Shown here: piece after piece, positions 56,983-64,000 of the stretch | Position numbering within the stretch: the stretch's first letter is position 1 | How the letters are laid out: every line of letters begins with the position of its first letter | From: Rhineura floridana | Lineage: Eukaryota; Chordata; Lepidosauria; Squamata; Rhineuridae | Assembly: GCF_030035675.1 (NCBI RefSeq) | Contig: NC_084482.1 | Location: forward strand, 226,281,943 to 226,345,942 | DNA length: 64,000 nt | Direction: 5' to 3' | Program-made: the position numbers and the translations under genes | The notes under the pieces: model-generated | The model's database searches: none | Seen by the model: the letters and a program-made list of their open reading frames with translations, nothing else | Told to the model about the DNA's origin: nothing

Positions 56983-57443
56983 TGTTGGAATATGTGGTTC
57001 AACTTGAACTGGTGGGTTGAGACTGCATGGGGTTAAAAGGGTAGCTAGAGAGGAGACCTCCTGGTTGCTAGGCTAATATCTCTCCTTTGATCTCCTGCTG
57101 ACTCTCCCTTCCTGCTAGACTGATATGCTTAGGATGTTGACCACATCTCCTTCCTCCTTCCTCCTCCTTCTTTCTCTTGAGAGGGAGAGCAGACATCTTC
57201 TCTTTGTCTCTCCCTCTCCTCCAAGCATGAGGGCAAAGACTAGGCTTAGTGTTTGAGTCTCCAATTTAGCTAGATGTAGAACTCTTTGCTATCAAGTATG
57301 TACTTCCAGAATGAAGTATTTCTTATTTTAAAGCTTCAAGTCTCTGTCTGCCTAATTCCAGGGAAGGTGTAATCTTTAGCAAAGATTCAAATACACAAAG
57401 CTCACTCAGATGCTCAAATACCTAATTTCGCTACTCTGCAACA
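56983..57443 (+). repeat. Copia 5' LTR
   Basis: Begins TGTTGGAATATGTGG and ends CTCTGCAACA (TG...CA borders), immediately followed by the primer-binding site. 461 bp. The partner LTR is outside the window. Confidence 0.82.
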
Positions 57444-57458
57444 GGTTACGGGCCCAGC
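57444..57458 (+). other. Copia primer-binding site (initiator tRNA-Met, half-tRNA type)
   Basis: GGTTACGGGCCCAGC differs at one base from the complement of the vertebrate initiator tRNA-Met anticodon stem-loop. Priming from an internal tRNA fragment is known for Drosophila copia. Confidence 0.8.
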
Positions 57459-58789
57459 CATGCAAAAGGTTAATGGAATTCAGATCTGAGTAATTAAAGG
57501 AGCTTTTGTGATGCCAATCAAGGAAGCTAGCAAAGACCTCAGGAGTTTAGTCAGTAAAGAATTAAGCCTTTTTCTCAAGGATGGCTACCATGGAAGAAAA
57601 GCTAAACATTGACAGACTTTCACCTGGAAACTGGAAGCTCTCGTGGTTTCGGATGGGATGTCACTTAAGGCAACAGAAGTTAATGAAAGTGATTAAAAAT
57701 CCACAGCCAGGACCAGAAACCTCAGAGGAAACAAAGAAAGTTTGGACAGGGAAAGATTAAAAAGCTCAGGATCTTATAGTCAAATGTGTAACTTGCAAAT
57801 CCCTTTGATTGTTAACTGTAAAAATGCCAGAGAAATGTGGAATGCATTGCAGTCTAACCATCAGCTTAAAGGCCAAGGGCATTTAATTTCCATGTTAAGA
57901 AGTCTTACTAGCTTGCAAATGAAGGAGAATGACTCATTTGAAGAGCATCTCACTAAGTTTATAGAGTTGACTCAGGGAGTGGAAGAGTGCGAGTACCTTT
58001 TTCCTCATCTAAGCAAAAAAGGTGCTGCAGGGAAATCTGATACTTCATTTCTTAGCAAACTGACTGCTACCCCAAGGAAGTCAGTCACATGCAAATCTAG
58101 TGAACAAAAGAGACAATCAAAAGGTGTTAAAGCCAAGGGCTGTTTCATATGTGGTTCACAGACTCACCGTAAAGATAAGTGTGATGAGAAAGGCAAGTCT
58201 GAAGGACAAAATAAAGGATTTTAAAAGACAGACTAGAAAGATTTCAACTGTCTACAAGTTACTCATGTTGAAAAATCCAATAATGATAAAGTTTATGTAG
58301 ACAGTGGAGCAGCCATTCATATGCTAAATTCAAAAACCCTATTTGAAAGTCTAACCCCACGTGGAGGCTCAGTTAAAGTTGCTGACTCACGAGAAGTGCC
58401 GATAAAGGGGGAAGGGACTGGAATGTTGGTTTGCCAGACACCAAGTGGTGCCAAAGAGATTTACCTTAGAAATGCGCTCTGGACTCCAGGGATTTCTAAT
58501 AATTTGATCTCCGTCAGTGAGGCAACCAATAAAGGGTGTTCAGTACTATTTGAAGAAAATTTCTGCACAATTTCTCGAGATGGTGTAATTATTTGCACAG
58601 CTACCAAGAGAAAAGGAATGTATGAAATTGATCAGCAAACTCCAGAGGCTAATATTGTGAAGGACTGCTGTAACAAACCATGTTTGTATTTACAGCATAG
58701 AAGGCTTGGAAATAGAGATATTGCAAAAATTAATACCCTTCAAAAGGAGAATTTAGTAAAAGGCATGAAAATTGAACCCTGCCAAGGGT

Positions 58790-61700
58790 TTTAAAATTTT
58801 TAAAAGGGGTAGGCGTAGAAATAGGCATTGTGAGAGCAGGGGCACAGGATATAAATTCAGAAGAGCAAAATTACCACAGGCCAAACCACAAGTGCCAAAG
58901 ACACTTGAAGAGAGACACTGCTTACAAGTGCCTGTACGCTAATGCTAGGAGCCTCTGAACTAAGACGGGAGAACTGGAGTGCTTGGTCTTAGAGGAGAGA
59001 ATTGATATAGTGAGCATAACGGAGACCTGGTGGAATGGAGAAAACCAGTGGGATATGGTTATCCCGGGATATAAACTATATCGGAAGGAAAGGGAAGGAC
59101 GTATTGGTGGCAGAGTCGCTCTATACGTGAAAGAAGGCATTGAATCCAGCAAGCTCGAAACCCCCAAAGAGGCGGACTCCTCCACAGAATCGTTGTGGGT
59201 GGTGATACCATGCCCCAGGAAGGACTTAATACTGGGACTTAATACTGGGAACGATCTATCGTCCCCCTGATCAAAATGCTCAGGGAGACTTTGAGATGAG
59301 ATATGAAATTGAGGAAGCATCCAAACTAGGAAATGTGGTAGTAATGGGTGACTTCAACTACCCGGACATAGACTGGCCGCATATGTGTTCCAGTCATGAC
59401 AAAGAAGCAAAGTTTCTAGATATTCTAAATGACTATTCTCTAGACCAGTTGGTCATGGAACCGACCAGAGGGACGGGAACCCTGGACTTAATCCTCAGTG
59501 GGGACCGGGACCTGGTGCGAGATGTAAGTGTTGTCGAACCGATTGGGAGCAGTGACCACAGTGCTATTAAATTAAACATACATGTAACTGGCCAATTGCC
59601 AAGAAAATCCAACACGGTCACATTTGACTTCAAAAGAGGAAACTTCACAAAAATGAGGGGATTGGTAAAAAGAAAGCTGAAAAACAAAGTCCAGAGGGTC
59701 ACATCACTCGAAAATGCTTGGAAGTTGTTATTAGAAGCTCAACTGGAGTGCATACCACAGATCAGAAAAGGTACCGCCAGGGCCAAGAAGATGCCAGCAT
59801 GGTTAACGAGCAAAGTCAAGGAAGCTCTTAGAGGCAAAAAGTCTTCCTTCAAAAAATGGAAGTCTTGTCCGAATGAAGAAAATAAAAAAGAACACAAACT
59901 CTGACAAAAGAAATGCAAGAAGACAATAAGGGATGCTAAAAAAGAATTTGAGGAGCACATAGCTAAGAACATAAAAACCAACAACAAAAAATTCTATAAA
60001 TACATTCAAAGCAGGAGACCATCTAGGGAGGCGATTGGACCCTTGGATGATAAGGGAGTCAAAGGTGTACTAAAGAACAATAAGGAGATTGCAGAGAAGC
60101 TAAATGAATTCTTTGCATCTGTCTTCACAGTGGAAGATATAGGGCAAATCCCTGAACCTGAACTAACATTTGCAGGAAGGGATTCTGAGGAACTGAGACA
60201 AATAGTGGTAGCAAGAGAGGAAGTTCTAGGCTTAATGGACAATATAAAAACTGACAAATCACCGGGCCCGGATGGCATCCACCCGAGAGTTCTCAAAGAA
60301 CTCAAAGGTGAAATTGCTGATCTGCTAACTAAAATATGTAACTTGTCCCTCGGGTCCTCCTCCGTGCCTGAGGACTGGAAAGTGGCAAATGTAACGCCAA
60401 TATTCAAAAAGGGATCCAGAGGGGATCCCGGAAATTATAGGCCAGATAGCTTAACTTCTGTCCCTGGAAAACTGGTAGAAAGTATGATTAAAACTAGATT
60501 AACTAAGCACATAGAAGAACAAGCCCTGCTGAAGCAGAGCCAGCATGGCTTTTGCAAGGGAAAGTCCTGTCTCAGTAACCTATTAGAATTTTTTGAGAGT
60601 GTCAACAAGCATATAGATAGAGGTGATCCAGTGGACATAGTGTACTTAGACTTTCAAAAAGCGTTTGACAAGGTACCTCACCAAAGGCTTCTGAGGAAGC
60701 TTAGCAGTCATGGAATAAGAGGAGAGGTCCTCTTGTGGATAAGGAATTGGTTCAGAAGCAGAAAGCAGAGAGTAGGAATAAACGGACAGTTCTCCCAATG
60801 GAGGGCTGTAGAAAGTGGAGTCCCTCAAGGATCGGTATTGGGACCTGTACTTTTCAACTTGTTCATTAATGACCTAGAATTAGGAGTGAGCAGTGAAGTG
60901 GCCAAGTTTGCTGATGACACTAAATTGTTCAGGGTTGTTAAAACAAAAAGGGATTGTGAAGAGCTCCAAAAAGACCTCTCCAAACTGAGTGAATGGGCGG
61001 AAAAATGGCAAATGCAATTCAATATAAACAAGTGTAAAATTATGCATATTGGAGCAAAAAATCTGAATTTCACATATACACTCATGGGGTCTGAACTGGC
61101 GGTGACTGACCAGGTGAGAGACCTCGGGGTTGTAGTGGACAGCACGATGAAAATGTCGACCCAGTGTGTGGCAGCTGTGAAAAAGGCAAATTCCATGCTA
61201 GCGATAATTAGGAAAGGTATTGAAAATAAAACAGCTGATATCATAATGCCGTTGTATAAATCTATGGTGCGGCCGCATTTGGAATACTGTGTACAGTTCT
61301 GGTCACCTCATCTCAAAAAGGATATTATAGAGTTGGAAAAGGTTCAGAAGAGGGCAACCAGAATGATCAAGGGGATGGAGCGACTCCCTTACGAGGAAAG
61401 GTTGCAGCATTTGGGGCTTTTTAGTTTAGAGAAAAGGCGGGTCAGAGGAGACATGATAGAAGTGTATAAAATTATGCATGGCATTGAGAAAGTGGATAGA
61501 GAAAAGTTCTTCTCCCTCTCTCATAATACTAGAACTCGTGGACATTCAAAGAAGCTGAATGTTGGAAGATTCAGGACAGACAAAAGGAAGTACTTCTTTA
61601 CTCAGCGCATAGTTAAACTATGAAATTTGCTCCCACAAGATGCAGTAATGGCCACCAGCTTGGATGGCTTTAAAAGAAGATTAGACAAATTCATGGAGCA

Positions 61701-61936
61701 CAGGGCTATCAATGGCTACTAGCCATGATGGCTGTGCTGTGCCACCCTAGTCAGAGGCAGCATGCTTCTGAAAACCAGTTGCCGGAAGCCTCAGGAGGGG
61801 AGAGTGTTCTTGCACTCGGGTCCTGCTTGCGGGCTTCCCCCAGGCACCTTGTTGGCCACTGTGAGAACAGGATGCTGGACTAGATGGGCCACTGGCCTGA
61901 TCCAGCAGGCTCTTCTTATGTTCTTATGTTCTTATG
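58790..61936 (+). mobile_element. Near-complete CR1 LINE nested in Copia
   Basis: ORF2 endonuclease (SITETWWNGENQWD, VVMGDFNYPDIDW, GSSDHSAI) and RT (DKSPGPDGIHPRVLKEL, DFQKAFDKVPHQRLLRKLSS, VPQGSVLGPVLFNLFINDLE, KFADDTKLF), then the 3' UTR with the CR1 signature and the octamer TTCTTATG repeated to 61936. Lesions are few: a 13-bp tandem duplication near 59226-59252 shifts the frame, and in-frame TGA codons occur at 59902 and 61621. ORF1 is not seen, so it is 5' truncated. Probably young compared with its host element. Confidence 0.88.
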
Positions 61937-62060
61937 AAAGGGAAGATGTATATGCTGTGTTAAAGCTAAAGGGACAACACCAAGTTTTCCTAAGCAAAGT
62001 GAAAGGAAGACAAAGTGCCGCCTAGAGTGAATTCACAGTGACATTTGTGAAATGCCAATG

Positions 62061-62292
62061 CAGGCATACCCCGCTTTAACATACGCAATGTAAAGTGAAA
62101 ATGTACTTAAAGTGAAGCAATTATCTATGCATGTACTGCACTGCAATCGCCACTAGATGGCAGCGGCATCATGCCATTAAGTGTCCGTAATTGCGAAGCG
62201 CGCGTACGTTAAGCGGGGTATGGTGGCGTATGGCGCATGTACGTTATAGCGAGGCGACGTTAAGTGAAGCGACATTAAGCGGGGTATGCCTG
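62061..62292. mobile_element. 232-bp Tigger-like (pogo/Tc1-Mariner) MITE
   Basis: Inverted ends CAGGCATACCCCGCTTTAA and TTAAGCGGGGTATGCCTG, closely like mammalian Tigger1 ends as I recall them. Followed by TA and preceded by TG, consistent with a decayed TA target repeat. No coding region. Interior has further GTTAAGCGGGGTATG repeats in both orientations. Confidence 0.72.
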
Positions 62293-63622
62293 TACTTTCA
62301 ATTGGTGGAAATTGATATATTGTTAGTTTTATTGATGACTATTAATAATTTACTGTAATTATATAATGTATATACTGAAAGAGAAGGGGCAGATGCTTCA
62401 GAAACTCATGAGAGTATATTGCAATGGTGACCACTAAATTCCAGAGAAAGCCACAAATACTACGTTCTGACAATGGAGGAGAATACATATCTCATGCTAC
62501 CCAGGAGTTTTTGCATGAACATGGGATTGAGCATTAGACTACTGTACCTCTTGGAGAGAAAATTCAGAACCCTTATTGAGATGGCGAGATCAATCCTAGA
62601 AGATGCCAATCTCTCACAAAAACACTGAGGAGAGGCAGTGTGTACTTCCACCTATCTACAGAATTGTTTGCCAACAAAGGCAAATGGCAACAAGACTCCA
62701 TTCAAATTATGGGATGGACGCATACCCAGTTTGGCTCATCTAAAAGTGTTTGGATCAAAAGTTTACAGTCACATTCCACACCAGAAGAGAACCAAATTGG
62801 ACAACAGTACAAAGGAAGGAATCTTCGTTGGATATTCTTCAAAGCAAAAGGGATACAGAATCCTAAATCCCAAAACAGAAAGGATTGAAATCCAAAGAGC
62901 TATCTACTTTGATGAAGATTAAGGTGCATTTCAACCAGAAGGGGCACCATCCCAAGACCATGACAGTGAAGAAGATAAATTAGAAATACCATACAGTAAT
63001 GCAGATTACAGCAACATGCCAGCACGGAAAGGCAGTGAGGAATCTGAGAAAGAAGGGGAACCTGCACAGCCAGAAGGGGCAGCAGAGAGTCCTGCACCAA
63101 GACGCTCTAACTGCACCAACAGAGGTGTACCTCCACTGAGACTGTGATCTGCATGCAACAACTGCCAGGTTTTGAAATACCGGGAAAGAAATACCAGGAA
63201 AGGAAAGCCTAGTATGCAAACTGCAAAAGAGCATCTAAGGACTGAAACAAGCTGCTAGAGCATGGAATGACAAAGTGAACCAAATGCTGTTGAAGAAGGC
63301 TTTAAAAGAGGCGAAGCAGACCAATGCCTCTATAGCAGATTCAAGAACAACAAATGGACTTATATTTTGATTTATGTAGATGATTTACTACTGCCTTATG
63401 AGAGTCCACAAGACAAGCAAGAGTTAGTAAATAATCTAAACAAGGAAGTTGAAGTGAAATGTCTAGGCGACATCACATACTACCTTGGAATACAAATTGA
63501 AAGAGAGGAAGATGGATCCTTTCTACTGAACCAAAAATGTAAGATTCAAGACCTACTTGAGAGTCTAGGACTGAAGGATGCACATCCAGCACCTACACCC
63601 AGGGAAGTAGGATGCTTGAAAC

Positions 63623-63892
63623 TAGGGTTGCCAGGTTCAATCCCTGAGACTGATCCTGTATCTTTAGGAAAAGAGAAAGCCAGCCAAGTGCAGGTGTTCT
63701 TGCAACCCTGTAATGTTGCCAGGCCCGGCCTCCAAGAGGTCTTTTGTATCTTAAAAAGTTGTGCAGGGGGGAGGGAGAATTCCACCTTGTGGTTTTTCCC
63801 ATTACAGGGTTGCAAGAACACCTGCACTTGGCTGACTTTCTTTTCTCCTAAAGATACAGGATCAGTCTCAGGGATTGAACCTGGCAACCCTG
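63623..63892. mobile_element. 270-bp fold-back hAT element (TAGGGTTGCC ends)
   Basis: Same family as 54624-54981. 8-bp direct repeat CTTGAAAC at 63615-63622 and 63893-63900. Inserted in the Copia reverse transcriptase region, which resumes after it. Confidence 0.9.
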
Positions 63893-64000
63893 CTTGAAAC
63901 CAAACCAAAACAATCAACCCTGGGAAGACAACGAAAGGTACAGACAAGCTATAGGGAAACTCCTGTACATCAGCACAATAACCAGACCAGACGTGGCGGT

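Larger units (their letters stand above)
56983..64000 (+). mobile_element. Ty1/Copia LTR retrotransposon, broken fossil
   Basis: Starts with a 461-bp LTR and a tRNA-iMet anticodon-type primer site. Parts in order: gag-like region with a CCHC knuckle (about 57740-58225), DSGA-type aspartic protease and pre-integrase part (about 58290-58790), integrase core and C-terminal part (about 62300-62920), reverse transcriptase (about 63360-63600 and on from 63901). The 3' end lies beyond the window. Interrupted by a CR1 LINE (58790-61936), a Tigger-like MITE (62061-62292) and a hAT MITE (63623-63892), plus several small breaks. Age cannot be set from one LTR; three nested insertions argue that it is not recent. 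Antisense to gene 4, in its presumed intron 1. Confidence 0.88.

Noticed and set aside
57000-64000. Search for gene 4 exon 1 (KCPLN motif, leader)
   Set aside because: No minus-strand match found; the region is Copia and its nested elements, so exon 1 is outside the window or lost.
1-64000. CRISPR arrays, operons, bacterial genes, phage
   Set aside because: None present; exon-intron structure and repeat content are those of a vertebrate genome.

Overview
The window is vertebrate, and almost certainly squamate reptile, nuclear DNA. It holds part of a tandem array of vomeronasal type-2 receptor genes (V2R, family C GPCRs), all on the minus strand. The repeats point to a lizard or snake: CR1, L2 and BovB LINEs, Sauria-type SINEs with BovB tails, a 5S-rRNA-headed SINE, tRNA-headed SINEs and short hAT fold-back elements. 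I cannot name the species.

Layout from low to high coordinate (3' to 5' for the receptors). Unit 1 (about 0.7-14.48 kb) carries gene 1, a complete six-exon V2R (13852 to 3034) whose exons join in phase to an 846-residue receptor. Unit 2 (14.48-20.0 kb) is a recent copy of unit 1 that keeps only exons 5 and 6 plus a scrap of exon 1, so it is a deletion pseudogene. Unit 3 (about 20.8-42 kb) carries gene 3 (39716 to 21886), a second complete six-exon V2R of 852 residues. Its introns 4 and 5 are swollen by LINE insertions, its intron 1 appears to have a GC donor, and a truncated extra copy of exon 4 sits in intron 4. Unit 4 (about 42.5 kb to past the window end) carries gene 4 (56903 to 48282, exon 1 not in view), which has an in-frame stop at the end of exon 3 and a four-codon deletion in exon 4.

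Upstream of gene 4 exon 2 lies a Ty1/Copia LTR retrotransposon (56983 to beyond 64000). It is broken, and it holds a nested 3.1-kb CR1 LINE, a Tigger-like palindromic element and a hAT fold-back element. Elsewhere the introns and spacers are mostly transposon debris. Many pieces have target-site duplications that can be read directly, and several have a matching empty site in a paralogous unit, so the order of duplications and insertions can be worked out.

The encoded receptors would act at the sensory-neuron membrane of the vomeronasal organ: a Venus-flytrap ligand domain (exons 2-4), a cysteine-rich linker (exon 5 into exon 6) and a seven-helix G-protein-coupling domain (exon 6). Genes 1 and 3 differ at more than a third of exon 3 residues but at only about 5% of exon 6 residues. 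This mosaic pattern, with the shared and unshared insertions, is the main biology here: a birth-and-death chemoreceptor cluster shaped by tandem duplication, probable 3'-end homogenisation and transposon traffic. I found no evidence of a wholly new system; the most useful leads are listed as findings.
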